NCBI GenBank assembly: GCA_030431055.1
Contig: JAUIJA010000001.1
Span: 558,001 to 622,000, forward strand
DNA length: 64,000 bases
Reading direction: 5' to 3'
Source: Bacteroidia bacterium
GTDB taxonomy: Bacteria > Bacteroidota > Bacteroidia > Flavobacteriales > Flavobacteriaceae
In this document: one piece after another, positions 8,150 through 17,968 of the stretch
How positions within the stretch are numbered: position 1 is the stretch's first letter
Layout of the letters: each line of letters opens with the position of its first letter
Position numbers and translations under genes: made by a program
The notes under the pieces: generated by a model
What the model was told of the DNA's origin: nothing
The model's database searches: none
The model's input: only the letters and a program-made list of their open reading frames with translations

Positions 8150-8668
8150 TTATTCTGGATTGATTGCAACTGAGCTAGTTACTGATAATTGTTGGATGTC
8201 GCGATCAAATAAATATAATCCGCCACGATCTTCGCCAATTAAGCTAATTTTGTCTAAAATTGTTTTCGCTTGCGCTTCTTCTTCAATTTGTTCAGCAACA
8301 TACCATTGTAAGAAGTTATGCGTAGCATAGTCTTTTTCGTGTAATGTAATATGAACTAATTCGTTAATTGAGTTTGAAACAAAACACTCGTGTTTGTATA
8401 ACTCTTCAAACATTTCTTGAAAAGTTCCAAATTGCGTTTTTGGTTCTTTTAAATCGGTAACTTGAGCATGACCGCCACGTTCATTTACATACTTAACTAA
8501 TTTTAGCATGTGTGTGCGTTCTTCGTCAGATTGACGATACATAAATTGCGCAATTCCTTCTAAACCTTGAATTTCAGCCCAAATAGCCATAGATAAATAA
8601 ACCTGAGAAGATTCTGCTTCAATTCTAATTTGGTCGTTTAACGATTCTTCTATTTTTTGTGATAACAT
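8150..8668 (-). CDS. ftnA: Ferritin (bacterial non-haem type)
   Basis: 172 residues from ATG at 8668; the 27 extra in-frame residues upstream overlap the metG end and look non-coding. It is a four-helix ferritin with ferroxidase-site residues in EAESSQVYLSMAIWAE and DEERTHMLKLV, then EEEAQAKTILDKI. It stores iron as a 24-mer in the cytosol and limits Fenton chemistry. The gap to metG, the upstream gene on the same strand, is 31 bases, so co-transcription is possible. The C-terminus (QQLSVTSSVAINPE) is slightly extended beyond the fold. Confidence 0.93.
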   Translation of the reverse strand: MLSQKIEESLNDQIRIEAESSQVYLSMAIWAEIQGLEGIAQFMYRQSDEERTHMLKLVKYVNERGGHAQVTDLKEPKTQFGTFQEMFEELYKHECFVSNSINELVHITLHEKDYATHNFLQWYVAEQIEEEAQAKTILDKISLIGEDRGGLYLFDRDIQQLSVTSSVAINPE

Positions 8669-8699
8669 AATTTTGTAATTTTCTTTAAAGTTAGTAAAA

Positions 8700-10793
8700 T
8701 TAACTAATAGTCGCTCCATTTGAAACGCCTTCAGCATCTGGATTAACAAAAACCAATTTTCCTTCTGCGTTATTAGTCATTAAAATCATTCCAGCGCTTT
8801 CAACTCCGCGAAGTTTTCTTGGTGCCAAATTTACTAGAACTGTTACTTTTCTACCAACGACTTCTTCTGGTGAAAAATGTTCAGCAATTCCCGAAACAAT
8901 TGTGCGTACATCTATTCCAGTATCTACTTTTAAAACTAAAAGCTTGTTGGCTTTTGGCATTTTTTCGGCTTCTAAAATAGTTCCTACTCGCAAATCCATT
9001 TTTGTAAAATCGTCAAAAGTTGCGGTTTCTTTTTGTGGTTCTGCTTGAGCGTTTTCCATTTCGTTTGCTTTTTTAGTGGCTTCTAATTTATCGAGTTGTT
9101 TTTGAATTTCTTCATCTTCAATTTTAGAGAATAAAATTTCCGATTGACCAATTTGATGTTCGCTTTGTAATAAATCTGATTTTTCAGTTATTGAATTCCA
9201 AGATAATTCGTTATTTGAGATATTTAAAATTCGCTTTAATTTTTCAGAAGTAAAAGGTAAAAATGGCTCAGAAAGAATTGCTAAAGCTGTAGCAATTTGA
9301 AGTGCAACATACATTTGTGTTTGTACTCTTTCAGGATTTTCTTTAATTACTTTCCAAGGTTCTTCATCAGCTAAATATTTATTTCCTAAACGTGCCACAT
9401 TCATCATTTCGGCTAAAGCTTCTCTAAAACGATAGCGTTCAATTGAAGATGCGATAGAATTTGGAAACGATTTTAATTCAGCTAGAGTTTTTAAATCAAC
9501 TTCAGAAAATTCGTTTGGTTGTGGAACAATTCCGTTATAATATTTGTTGGTTAAAACAATCACACGATTAATAAAATTACCAAGAATTGACGCCAATTCG
9601 TTGTTATTTCTTGCTTGAAAATCTTTCCAAGTGAAGTCGTTGTCTTTCGATTCTGGCGCATTTGCTGTTAATGCATAACGAAGCGAATCTTGTTTTTCTG
9701 GAAAATCTTGTAAATATTCATGTAACCAAACCGCCCAGTTTTTTGAAGTTGATAATTTGTTGCCTTCTAAATTTAAAAATTCGTTTGCTGGAACATTATC
9801 TGGTAAAATGTAATCGCCGTGAGCTTTTAACATTGATGGAAAAATAATACAGTGAAAAACAATATTATCTTTTCCGATGAAATGAACCAATTTAGTGTCT
9901 TTGTCTTTCCAATATGGTTCCCAATCTTTTCCTTCTTTTTCTGCCCATTCTTTAGTTGAAGAAATGTAACCAATAGGAGCGTCAAACCAAACGTATAATT
10001 TTTTGCCTTCGGCTCCTTCAACTGGAACATCAATTCCCCAATCTAAATCTCGTGTTACAGCTCTAGGTTCTAGTCCGCCATCAACCCAAGATTTTACTTG
10101 ACCGTAAACATTTGCTTTCCAATCGTTTTTGTGTCCTTCTAAAATCCATTCTTTTAAGAAAGCGTCATATTCATTTAAAGGTAAAAACCAATGTTTAGTT
10201 GATTTTAAAACAGGTTTATTTCCAGTAATTGTCGATTTTGGATTGATTAAATCTGTTGCGTTTAAGGAAGCACCACATTTTTCACATTGATCGCCATAAG
10301 CTTCTTCATTTCCACATTTCGGACAAGTTCCTATAACAAATCTATCAGCTAAAAATTGATTAGCTTCTTCGTCAAATAATTGTTCTGTTGTTTCTTCAAT
10401 GAATTTTCCGTCTTCATATAATTTTTTAAAAAAACCTGAAGCTGTATCATGATGAATTTTACGAGAAGTTCGTGAATAGTTATCAAAAGAAATCCCGAAG
10501 TCTTCAAAAGATTGACGAATAATTCCATCGTATTTATCAATTACTTCTTGTGGAGTAACGCCTTCTTTTTTGGCTTTCATAGAAATTGCAACGCCATGTT
10601 CGTCACTTCCGCAAACGAAAGCAACATCTTTGCCTTGTAAACGAAGATAACGTGCATAAATATCTGAAGGAACATAAACACCAGCTAAATGTCCAATATG
10701 AATTGGACCATTTGTATAAGGAAGCGCTGCTGTTATCGTATATCTTTTAGCTTCGCTCTGTTCGGCTTTGCCTCGAGTCGGATTTTCAATCAT
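8700..10793 (-). CDS. metG: Methionyl-tRNA synthetase
   Basis: 697 residues from ATG at 10793 (the frame also opens at 10826, but MIENP fits the family start better). Class I signatures are present: GPIHIGH near the N-terminus and NKLSTSKNW as the KMSKS loop. The zinc knuckle is [18 protein letters not shown]. The C-terminal ~110 residues form an EMAP-type tRNA-binding domain ([12 protein letters not shown]), needed for dimerisation. An [10 protein letters not shown] stretch after residue 6 appears to be an extra insert relative to relatives I remember. Confidence 0.97.
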   Translation of the reverse strand: MIENPTRGKAEQSEAKRYTITAALPYTNGPIHIGHLAGVYVPSDIYARYLRLQGKDVAFVCGSDEHGVAISMKAKKEGVTPQEVIDKYDGIIRQSFEDFGISFDNYSRTSRKIHHDTASGFFKKLYEDGKFIEETTEQLFDEEANQFLADRFVIGTCPKCGNEEAYGDQCEKCGASLNATDLINPKSTITGNKPVLKSTKHWFLPLNEYDAFLKEWILEGHKNDWKANVYGQVKSWVDGGLEPRAVTRDLDWGIDVPVEGAEGKKLYVWFDAPIGYISSTKEWAEKEGKDWEPYWKDKDTKLVHFIGKDNIVFHCIIFPSMLKAHGDYILPDNVPANEFLNLEGNKLSTSKNWAVWLHEYLQDFPEKQDSLRYALTANAPESKDNDFTWKDFQARNNNELASILGNFINRVIVLTNKYYNGIVPQPNEFSEVDLKTLAELKSFPNSIASSIERYRFREALAEMMNVARLGNKYLADEEPWKVIKENPERVQTQMYVALQIATALAILSEPFLPFTSEKLKRILNISNNELSWNSITEKSDLLQSEHQIGQSEILFSKIEDEEIQKQLDKLEATKKANEMENAQAEPQKETATFDDFTKMDLRVGTILEAEKMPKANKLLVLKVDTGIDVRTIVSGIAEHFSPEEVVGRKVTVLVNLAPRKLRGVESAGMILMTNNAEGKLVFVNPDAEGVSNGATIS

Positions 10794-10894
10794 TTTTACT
10801 AAAAATTTAATGCAAAAATAATTCATTAGCTATGAATTCACGAATTTTTGAGCTCAAATTGTTTAAATTTGGGTAATACTTTTATAGGATAAGT

Positions 10895-11854
10895 ATGTTT
10901 CGTTACTTTGTAATCATATTATTTTTAACTTTTAACTCATATTCCCAAAAGAACATGATATTTCCTTCACATCTAAAAAAAGACGATACCGTTGCCATAA
11001 TTTGTACAGCACGTAAATTTTTTCCTGAAGATGCCAAGCCAGCAATTGAACTGTTAGAATCTTGGGGTTTAAAAGCAAAATTGGGAAGAACTATTGGAAA
11101 AGATAGTTGTCAGTTAGGTGGAACAGATATTGAACGTGCAGCCGACTTACAAGAACAAATGGACGATCCAACTGTAAAAGCAATTTGGTGCGCTCGCGGT
11201 GGATATGGAACGGTGAGAATTATTGATAAAGTTGATTTTACTAATTTCAAGAAGAATCCGAAATGGATTATGGGCTTTTCAGATGTTACTGTTTTACACA
11301 GTCATTTGAATACTTTAGGAATAGCTTCTTTGCACAGCATTATGCCTTTTACGGTGCCAAGAGCGCCAGAAGAAGTGAAAGAAACGTTACGAAAAGCTTT
11401 ATTTGGTGAATTGATTGCTTATGAAGTTCCTTCAGCTTCTTATAATCGAAATGGAAAAGCTAAAGGCGAATTAGTTGGCGGGAATATTTCTATTTTGTAT
11501 AGTTTATTAGGTTCGAAATCTTCAATAGATACCAAAGATAAAATCTTATATATAGAAGATTTAGACGAATATTTATATCACATCGACCGAATGATGTATA
11601 ATATTAAAAGAAACGGATATTTTGATCAAGTAAAAGGAATTATTGTTGGAAGCCTTTCTGATATGCATGATAATGAAATTCCATTCGGACAAAACGCTGT
11701 ACAAATTATAAATATAATTACCGAAGAATACAATATTCCAGTTGCGTTTGATTTTCCTGCGGGACATCAAAAAGATAATCGTACATTAGTTTTGGGAAGT
11801 CAGGTTGAATTTGAGGTAAATGAAACAGAAGTTAGCTTAAAATTTATAAAATAA
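10895..11854 (+). CDS. ldcA: LD-carboxypeptidase (S66 family)
   Basis: 319 residues with a short hydrophobic N-terminus (MFRYFVIILFLTFNSYSQ) that looks like a signal peptide, so periplasmic action is suggested; many LdcA enzymes are cytosolic. The nucleophile Ser129 sits in GFSDVT, the Glu of the triad is in YIEDLDEYLYH, and the His is in FPAGHQKDN. It removes the terminal D-alanine from tetrapeptides in murein recycling. It is followed after 14 bases by the yraN-like gene and is divergent from metG. Confidence 0.92.
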   Translation: MFRYFVIILFLTFNSYSQKNMIFPSHLKKDDTVAIICTARKFFPEDAKPAIELLESWGLKAKLGRTIGKDSCQLGGTDIERAADLQEQMDDPTVKAIWCARGGYGTVRIIDKVDFTNFKKNPKWIMGFSDVTVLHSHLNTLGIASLHSIMPFTVPRAPEEVKETLRKALFGELIAYEVPSASYNRNGKAKGELVGGNISILYSLLGSKSSIDTKDKILYIEDLDEYLYHIDRMMYNIKRNGYFDQVKGIIVGSLSDMHDNEIPFGQNAVQIINIITEEYNIPVAFDFPAGHQKDNRTLVLGSQVEFEVNETEVSLKFIK

Positions 11855-11868
11855 ACTAACAATTAAGT

Positions 11869-12228
11869 ATGGCTGAACATAACGAATTAGGTAAAAAAGG
11901 AGAACAATTAGCCGCTGAATATCTCATTGAAAATCAATATGAAATTTTAGAAAGAAATTGGGTTTTTGATAAAGCAGAAATAGATATTATAGCTAAAAAA
12001 GACAATCTCTTAATCGTAGTCGAAGTTAAAACAAGATCGAGTTTAGAGTTTGGGTTACCACAAGATTTTGTGAAGCCAAAAAAAATACAATTATTAGTAA
12101 AAGCAATAAATCAGTATGTAGAAACTATTGATTTTGACCCTGAAATTCGTTTTGATATAATTGCTATTAATAAATCAGGCTCAAAATATAACATTGAGCA
12201 CATAGAAGAGGCGTTTTATTATTTTTAA
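11869..12228 (+). CDS. YraN family endonuclease-like protein (UPF0102)
   Basis: 119 residues, the typical length. The restriction-endonuclease-like core is recognisable: GKKGEQLAAEYL at the N-terminus, AEIDIIAKK with the metal-binding Asp, and VVEVKTRSS with the Glu-x-Lys pair. The family is conserved, probably acts on DNA or RNA, and has no settled role. It lies 14 bases after the LD-carboxypeptidase gene, suggesting co-transcription. Confidence 0.9.
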   Translation: MAEHNELGKKGEQLAAEYLIENQYEILERNWVFDKAEIDIIAKKDNLLIVVEVKTRSSLEFGLPQDFVKPKKIQLLVKAINQYVETIDFDPEIRFDIIAINKSGSKYNIEHIEEAFYYF

Positions 12229-12291
12229 GTTAAATTTATAACAATATGTGTTTTTATTTGTAGTTTTACACTTTCAAATAAGCACAACAAT

Positions 12292-12960
12292 ATGAAAACC
12301 ATTTCTTCCGTAGTAGAAGTTTACATTAAACAAAAACCGTTTTTATTAAATTCCATTTCTCAGGGAATTATCAACTTAACCTCTTTGGCGCGTTTAATGA
12401 TGCCAGAAATTGAAAGAGAATTAGGGAAAGAGGTTAAACAAGGAGCTGTTGTAATGGCGCTTAAACGACTTTCAGAAGAATTAGATTTCAGAATTAATCA
12501 TAAACTTGTAAGAGTTCTTAAAAATATAGGTGAGATTACTGTTCGTTCATCATTAGTTGATTTCGCTTTTGTTATTTCAGATACCTTATTGGAAAATCAG
12601 GTTAAGTTAATTTCTGAAATAAATAAAAACAAAGAACTTTTTTATACTTCGTCTAGAGGAGTAAATGAAACAAATATAATTGTAAGTGCTTCTATTTCAG
12701 ATGTTGTTGAAGAAATATTTAAAAAAGAAAAACAAACGCATAAAGTCGAAAATTTATCTTCGATAACGGTAAAACTTCCAGAAGTAAACATTACTACGCC
12801 AGGTGTTTTTTATTATATTTTTCAACGATTAGCTTGGGAAGGAGTTATTATTCATGAAGTTATTTCTACTACAAACGAGTTTACAGTTATTGTAAATGAT
12901 AATCAAATCGATACAGCATTCAAAGTAATAAAAGATTTGAAAAACGCAAATGATCAATAA
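12292..12960 (+). CDS. Winged-helix-like plus tandem ACT domain protein
   Basis: 222 residues. Residues ~15-65 (QGIINLTSLARLMMP to ALKRLSEEL) look like a small helix-turn-helix. Residues ~75-215 read as two ACT-like modules (VRSSLVDFAFVISDT, then ITTPGVFYYIFQRLAWEG and FTVIVNDNQID). Relatives are often labelled aspartate kinase because of the ACT part, but no kinase domain is present here. An amino-acid-sensing regulator is a reasonable guess, not shown. No operon partner. Confidence 0.7.
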   Translation: MKTISSVVEVYIKQKPFLLNSISQGIINLTSLARLMMPEIERELGKEVKQGAVVMALKRLSEELDFRINHKLVRVLKNIGEITVRSSLVDFAFVISDTLLENQVKLISEINKNKELFYTSSRGVNETNIIVSASISDVVEEIFKKEKQTHKVENLSSITVKLPEVNITTPGVFYYIFQRLAWEGVIIHEVISTTNEFTVIVNDNQIDTAFKVIKDLKNANDQ

Positions 12961-13060
12961 AAAGTAGATATTTTTTTCACATCAAAAAAAGAAACGTATT
13001 TTTACCATTCTTTATACTAAAAATCAGGATTTAAAGTTAAAGAGTTAAAACGTTTTTAAT

Positions 13061-15631
13061 TTGAAAAGTTCAATACTTAAATACATAGTAGCAACTATTG
13101 TTGTTGCCTTATTTTTTGCGTGTTCGGTAAAAAAGGATCGGTTTATAAACCGAAATTTGCATGCGCTTTCAACTGAATATAATATACTTTATAATGGAAA
13201 CCTTGCTTTAGATGCAGGTTTAGAAGAAGTAAAAGCGACTTACCAAGATAATTTTTGGGATGTTCTTACTGTAGAGCGTATGCCAGAAAAAGAAGAAAAT
13301 TTCTTACCCGGACAGGTAAAGAATTCTAATTTTGAACGCGCAGAAGAAAAAGCTGTTAAAGCAATTCAAAAACACTCAATGAATATTGCTGGTACTGAAC
13401 GTAATCCGCAAATTGACGAAGCATACTTGCTTTTAGGAAAAGCACGTTATTTTGATAACAGATTTATTCCAGCTTTAGAATCATTCAATTATATTTTATA
13501 CAAATACCCAAAAAGCGATAAAATTTATCACGCTAAGATTTGGCGCGAAAAAGTTAATATCAGAATAGATAATAACGAAGTAGCAATTAAAAATCTTAAG
13601 CAACTGTTAAAAAGTCAAAATTTAGAAGGGCAAGATTTAGCAGATGCTAATGCTATGTTAGCACAAGCATTTTATAATATTGAAGTGATTGATACAGCAA
13701 TTGCTGCAATTAAAATTGCTAAAGAAGAAACAAAGCTAAAAGAAGAGCGTGCTCGGTATACTTTTATTTTAGGACAATTGTATGAAAAAATGAATTATCA
13801 AGACAGTGCTTTTGTTGCTTTTCAAGAAGTAATCGACATGAAGCGCAAATCGCCTAGACGCTATGTCATTCAAGCACATGCTAGACAAGCGGCACAATTT
13901 GATTATGAAAAAGGAGATTCGGTACCATTTTTAGAAAAATACCATAAGCTTATTGCTGATAGAGAAAACCGCCCTTATTTAGATGTTTTATATCATCAAA
14001 TGGGACTTTTCTATGATAACTTTGAAAAAGATTCAATAGCCGAAAGTTATTATAATCTATCCAATAGAAAATTCACAAAAGACAAGTATTTATCGGCTTC
14101 AAATTATAGAAATATTGGGGAAATTTACTTTAAAAATGCCGATTATAAAATAGCAGGTAAGTATTATGACAGTACACTTTTGCGTTTAGATGATAAAACG
14201 AGAGAATATAGAAGATTAAAAAAGAAAAGAGAAAACTTAGTAGATGTTATTAAGTATGAAGATATAGCAAAACTAAACGACAGTATTCTTTCGGTTGTTG
14301 CAATGAATGATAATGAAAGAAAAATTTATTTTGAAGGTTATATTGAAAAACTAAAAAAAGAAGATGACTTAAAAGCAAAGCTTGCTGCGGAAAAAGAAGC
14401 GAATAAAAATGCGAATTCAAATCCATCATCTACAAAATTTAATCCTAATGCTGTTAAGATGTCTCCTATGATGCCGCCTGTAGGAGGAAATAGTCAATCG
14501 ACTTTTTATTTCTATAATCCAGTAACAGTAAACTATGGAATGAAGGAGTTTCAAAAGAAATGGGGAAATAGAAAACACGAAGGGAATTGGCGTCAATCTA
14601 AAGCAAAAGAGGATGTTTTTGGAGAAGATGAGTTTGAAGAAGATATAGAGGAAGAAGCAATTGATTCTGTTCAAATTAACCCTGCTTACACAGTTTCTTT
14701 TTATACAGATCAATTACCTAAAGAAGAAAAAGTAATCGATAGTATAACAAAAGAGCGAAATAATGCTTACTACGAATTAGGATTGTTATATAAAGAAAAA
14801 TTTAAAGAATATGAACTATCGGCTAATCGATTTGAAAGCTTGCTTACATTTCAGCCAGAAGAACGATTAGTTCCACCTACAAAGTATTACTTGTATAAGG
14901 TTTACGAGATTATTGACCCAAATAAAGCGGCTGCACTTAAAAACGATATTTTAACAACATATCCAGATACGCGTTATGCTCAAATAATTCAAAATCCAAA
15001 AGAATTTTTAACAGATAATGAAAATCCAGAAGCTGTTTTTAAAGACATTTACAAACAACTTGAGGAAGGAAAAATACGCGAAGCTTATACAAAAGTTAAT
15101 GAAAAAGTAGATTTGTATTTTGGCGATGAAATTCTTCCGAAAATGGAATTGCTACGGGCAAAAATTGTTGCGCGAACTAATGGGTTAGAAGAATACAAAA
15201 AAGCATTAAATCATGTTGCTTTAACGTATGCTAATAACGATGAAGGAAAGCAAGCGCAAGAATTATTAAAAGATATTCCAGTTTTAGAAAAAATACAATT
15301 TTCAGATCAAGATGATTTTAGCTGGAAAGTAATTTTTCCTAAAAAAACAGCTGAATTAAAAGATATTGAAACGCTAAATAATAGAATAAAAAAATATATT
15401 GAAGATAGCCACAATACCGACTTAAAACTATCGCAAGATTTATATGATTTAAATAATGATTTTGTTGTTCTACACGGATTCAAATCTAAAGAAACGGCAA
15501 CTGCGGTTTTAGACTTTTTACGTGAAAATAAGAAGTATAAAATAAAAGATAAAGCACATGTTATTTCTTCAAATAATTACAGAGTTGTTCAAATGAAAAA
15601 GCAATTTCAAGAATGGCTCAAAATAGAATAG
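13061..15631 (+). CDS. sprE: SprE, gliding motility / type IX secretion lipoprotein (PorW-like)
   Basis: 856 residues starting at TTG: an in-frame stop (13046-13048) lies close upstream, there is no nearer ATG, and TTG gives a clean lipoprotein signal (lipobox FFAC). TPR repeats occupy about residues 110-390 (LLLGKARYFDNRF, ILGQLYEKMNYQDSA, NIGEIYFKNADYKIA) and again at 575-760. A low-complexity stretch with Pro/Met/Asn separates them. In F. johnsoniae SprE is needed for surface gliding and T9SS secretion, and PorW is the Porphyromonas counterpart. It sits upstream of bactofilin and the atp genes. Confidence 0.9.
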   Translation: MKSSILKYIVATIVVALFFACSVKKDRFINRNLHALSTEYNILYNGNLALDAGLEEVKATYQDNFWDVLTVERMPEKEENFLPGQVKNSNFERAEEKAVKAIQKHSMNIAGTERNPQIDEAYLLLGKARYFDNRFIPALESFNYILYKYPKSDKIYHAKIWREKVNIRIDNNEVAIKNLKQLLKSQNLEGQDLADANAMLAQAFYNIEVIDTAIAAIKIAKEETKLKEERARYTFILGQLYEKMNYQDSAFVAFQEVIDMKRKSPRRYVIQAHARQAAQFDYEKGDSVPFLEKYHKLIADRENRPYLDVLYHQMGLFYDNFEKDSIAESYYNLSNRKFTKDKYLSASNYRNIGEIYFKNADYKIAGKYYDSTLLRLDDKTREYRRLKKKRENLVDVIKYEDIAKLNDSILSVVAMNDNERKIYFEGYIEKLKKEDDLKAKLAAEKEANKNANSNPSSTKFNPNAVKMSPMMPPVGGNSQSTFYFYNPVTVNYGMKEFQKKWGNRKHEGNWRQSKAKEDVFGEDEFEEDIEEEAIDSVQINPAYTVSFYTDQLPKEEKVIDSITKERNNAYYELGLLYKEKFKEYELSANRFESLLTFQPEERLVPPTKYYLYKVYEIIDPNKAAALKNDILTTYPDTRYAQIIQNPKEFLTDNENPEAVFKDIYKQLEEGKIREAYTKVNEKVDLYFGDEILPKMELLRAKIVARTNGLEEYKKALNHVALTYANNDEGKQAQELLKDIPVLEKIQFSDQDDFSWKVIFPKKTAELKDIETLNNRIKKYIEDSHNTDLKLSQDLYDLNNDFVVLHGFKSKETATAVLDFLRENKKYKIKDKAHVISSNNYRVVQMKKQFQEWLKIE

Positions 15632-15656
15632 ACCCAAATTTCAAAAACCTATAATT

Positions 15657-16049
15657 ATGTTAAACAAATCGAAAACTAAAGAAAGTTCACTAGGAAAAAC
15701 GAACAGAATAGTAGAAGGAACTTCACTAAAAGGAGATATTGATACACAAGGCGATTTTCGATTAGACGGTACTTTAATTGGTAACTTTAATTCTACAGGA
15801 AAATTAGTAATAGGAGTTACAGGAGAAGTTCAAGGTGAAATAAAATGCAAAAGTGTAGATGTTGAAGGGAAGTTTTCTGGTAAACTTGAAGTGTCAGATT
15901 TGTTAAGTATACGCTCAACAGCTCAAATAAAAGGGGATGTTGTTGTTGGAAAGTTAGCTGTAGAGCCAGGAGCAATATTTGAAGCAACTTGCGCTATGAA
16001 AAGCAATTTGAAAAGCTTAAATAATGGGCAATCAGAAAAAACAGCCTAA
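15657..16049 (+). CDS. Bactofilin (polymer-forming cytoskeletal protein)
   Basis: 130 residues. The central beta-helix is clear from repeated short strands with Gly turns (IVEGTSLKGDIDTQGDFRLD, LIGNFNSTGKLVIG, GEIKCKSVDVEGKFSG). Bactofilins polymerise without nucleotide and shape or organise the cell envelope. It starts 25 bases after sprE and overlaps the next gene by 26 bases, so it belongs to that transcript. Confidence 0.92.
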   Translation: MLNKSKTKESSLGKTNRIVEGTSLKGDIDTQGDFRLDGTLIGNFNSTGKLVIGVTGEVQGEIKCKSVDVEGKFSGKLEVSDLLSIRSTAQIKGDVVVGKLAVEPGAIFEATCAMKSNLKSLNNGQSEKTA

Positions 16050-16239
16050 TAAATGGTTACAATTAATAACAATCCCATTTCAAATGGGATTTGTTATTTT
16101 TATATTTAATTATTTAGGGCAGTATTTGGATAAAAAAAATGAAACCGACTATTACGTTACAGTATTGACTATGGTTGGCGTTTTTTTATCACTTTATTAT
16201 GTTATTATGCAAGTAAATCAATTGAATAAGGATAAATGA
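16024..16239 (+). CDS. AtpZ/AtpI-family small membrane protein
   Basis: 71 residues with two transmembrane helices (LITIPFQMGFVIFIFNYLG and VTVLTMVGVFLSLYYVIMQ). It matches the AtpZ_AtpI pattern of proteins encoded ahead of F1Fo genes, implicated in assembly or Mg2+ handling. Its start lies inside the end of the bactofilin gene, and its stop overlaps the next start as ATGA, so translation is coupled along this stretch. Confidence 0.85.
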   Translation: MGNQKKQPNKWLQLITIPFQMGFVIFIFNYLGQYLDKKNETDYYVTVLTMVGVFLSLYYVIMQVNQLNKDK

Positions 16240-16631
16240 TTACTAAATCTAAATCAATATTTTTTCTCTTTGCAGGTTTATTATTTCTTATTTATGGAAT
16301 AAGTTTTTTAGTGAATCAAATTTTTCAATTTCAAGAAAAATGGCAAGAGACGAGTTATAGTTTCTTCCAAGTGTTTTCTTTTTTTGGTTTTACGAGTTTC
16401 ATTTTATTGATTATTCACTACATCATTTATAAAAAAAATAAAGATCAGTTAGGTTTTGTTTTTTTAATTACATTAACCTTAAAAGTAGTCTTGTCTTTTT
16501 TATTTGTAAAAGGAATTACTAATGTTTTTGAAAAACATTACATAATTACATATTTTTTTGTGTTTTTGATAATAGATGTGTGGTTAACAATTAGATTGTT
16601 AAATAATTATGGCAAAAGAAAAGCAAATTGA
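16236..16631 (+). CDS. DUF6168 family four-helix membrane protein
   Basis: 131 residues with four hydrophobic helices (FFLFAGLLFLIYGISFLV, FQVFSFFGFTSFILLIIHYI, LGFVFLITLTLKVVLSFLF, IITYFFVFLIIDVWLTIRLL). The family is confined to Flavobacteriia as far as I recall and occupies the position that atpI takes in other ATP synthase operons. A role in F1Fo assembly is suggested by place only. It overlaps the preceding gene by four bases. Confidence 0.82.
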   Translation: MITKSKSIFFLFAGLLFLIYGISFLVNQIFQFQEKWQETSYSFFQVFSFFGFTSFILLIIHYIIYKKNKDQLGFVFLITLTLKVVLSFLFVKGITNVFEKHYIITYFFVFLIIDVWLTIRLLNNYGKRKAN

Positions 16632-16660
16632 AAAAAACATAAAAAAAGTCCTTTTGAAAC

Positions 16661-16689
16661 TTGAAGTTTTAATTAAAGTTGTATTTTTG
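16661..16689 (+). promoter_or_regulatory. Promoter of the atpBEFHAG operon
   Basis: A -33 TTG (16661-16663), an 18-base spacer and -7 TATTTTTG (16682-16689) fit the Bacteroidota consensus TTG-N17-23-TAnnTTTG. The ATG of atpB lies 43 bases downstream. The site follows the DUF6168 stop by 30 bases, so atpB can be expressed apart from the sprE transcript. Confidence 0.7.
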
Positions 16690-16731
16690 CAAAAAATTTT
16701 ATCGACCATAATAAATTATATCAGATAAAGT

Positions 16732-17931
16732 ATGGCAATTTTTAAGCAACCACTATCAGTTTTAGCATCTTTAATGCTTTTTTTTGTAACATCAATAGCA
16801 TTAGCTTCAGATACTGTAGATAGTACGGCAGTTGAAAGTCAAGAAGTTCATAATGAACATGCAACTCATGAAGAAATGGATAATCATGGAGAAAAATCTC
16901 CAAAAGAAGTGATTAATGAGCATATTGCGCATCACTTAAAAGATGATTATTACTTTACGTTTTTCTCTGATGAGGCTGAAGATAAACATTATGGTTTTGC
17001 TTTGCCTGTAATCTTAATAGATAATGGCTTAAAAATATTTTCTGCTTCTGAGTTCCATTACGGAGATAAAGTGGTTGAAAAAGAAGGACAGTTTTATAAA
17101 TTATATCACGGTAAAATTTACAAAACTGATGCTGAAGGGACGATTTCTTATGATGAGCATCATCACCCTACAAATGACAAGCCTTTAGATTTTTCAATAA
17201 CTAAAAATGTTTTCTCTCTTTTAATTACAGCTATTTTATTGTTTATAATGTTTACGTCTTTGGCGAAGACTTATAAAAACGGAGCAAATAGTTTGCCTAA
17301 AGGTTTCAGTCGTGTTTTAGAACCATTAGTGATTTATGTAAGAGATGAGATTGCGCGTCCAAATATTGGAGATAAGAAGTATAAGAAATTTATGCCATTC
17401 TTATTAACAGTTTTCTTCTTAATTTGGTTATTAAACTTAATAGGATTAACGCCTTTAGGAATTAATGTTACTGGTAATATTGCAATTACATTGTGTTTAG
17501 CTTTGTTTACATTTGTTATAACACAATTTAGCGCAAGTAAAGATTATTGGGCACACATTTTTTGGATGCCTGGCGTTCCAGTTCCAATGAAGATTATCTT
17601 AGCGCCTATTGAAGTGTTGGGTATGTTTACAAAACCTTTTTCGCTAATGATTCGTTTGTTTGCAAATATTACAGCAGGTCACACGGTAGTTATGGGGTTA
17701 ATCGCAATTGTTTTCTTAATGAAAGAGCAATTATCTACAGGAGGAGCAATAGGAACTTCCCTAGCGTTAACTTTATTTATTTCAATTATTGAATTATTAG
17801 TTGCCTTTTTACAGGCGTTTATATTTACAATGTTATCTTCTTTATTTATCGGTATGGCGGTTCAAGAACATCATCATGATGAAACGCATTCGTCAGACAT
17901 GTTAGGAGAAGAAGATAATGCTATTGTTTAA
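16732..17931 (+). CDS. atpB: ATP synthase Fo subunit a
   Basis: 399 residues, much longer than the ~270 of E. coli AtpB. The extra N-terminus has a signal peptide (to about residue 25, FVTSIALAS) and a His/Glu-rich periplasmic-side stretch (NEHATHEEMDNHGE). The conserved channel segment with the essential Arg is SLMIRLFANITAGH in the C-terminal third. The C-terminus is His-rich (EHHHDETH). It forms the proton half-channels against the c-ring in the inner membrane. First gene of the operon. Confidence 0.96.
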   Translation: MAIFKQPLSVLASLMLFFVTSIALASDTVDSTAVESQEVHNEHATHEEMDNHGEKSPKEVINEHIAHHLKDDYYFTFFSDEAEDKHYGFALPVILIDNGLKIFSASEFHYGDKVVEKEGQFYKLYHGKIYKTDAEGTISYDEHHHPTNDKPLDFSITKNVFSLLITAILLFIMFTSLAKTYKNGANSLPKGFSRVLEPLVIYVRDEIARPNIGDKKYKKFMPFLLTVFFLIWLLNLIGLTPLGINVTGNIAITLCLALFTFVITQFSASKDYWAHIFWMPGVPVPMKIILAPIEVLGMFTKPFSLMIRLFANITAGHTVVMGLIAIVFLMKEQLSTGGAIGTSLALTLFISIIELLVAFLQAFIFTMLSSLFIGMAVQEHHHDETHSSDMLGEEDNAIV

Positions 17932-17968
17932 TTTTAGAATTTTTGTTTAATTATATAAATCATTTATT

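Noticed and set aside
8669..8749. Extra 27 residues at the ferritin N-terminus
   Set aside because: They overlap the metG 3' end and do not fit the ferritin fold, which begins MLSQKIEES.
10794..10894. Riboswitch or leader between metG and the LD-carboxypeptidase gene
   Set aside because: Only about 100 bases, AT-rich, without a convincing conserved structure on either strand.
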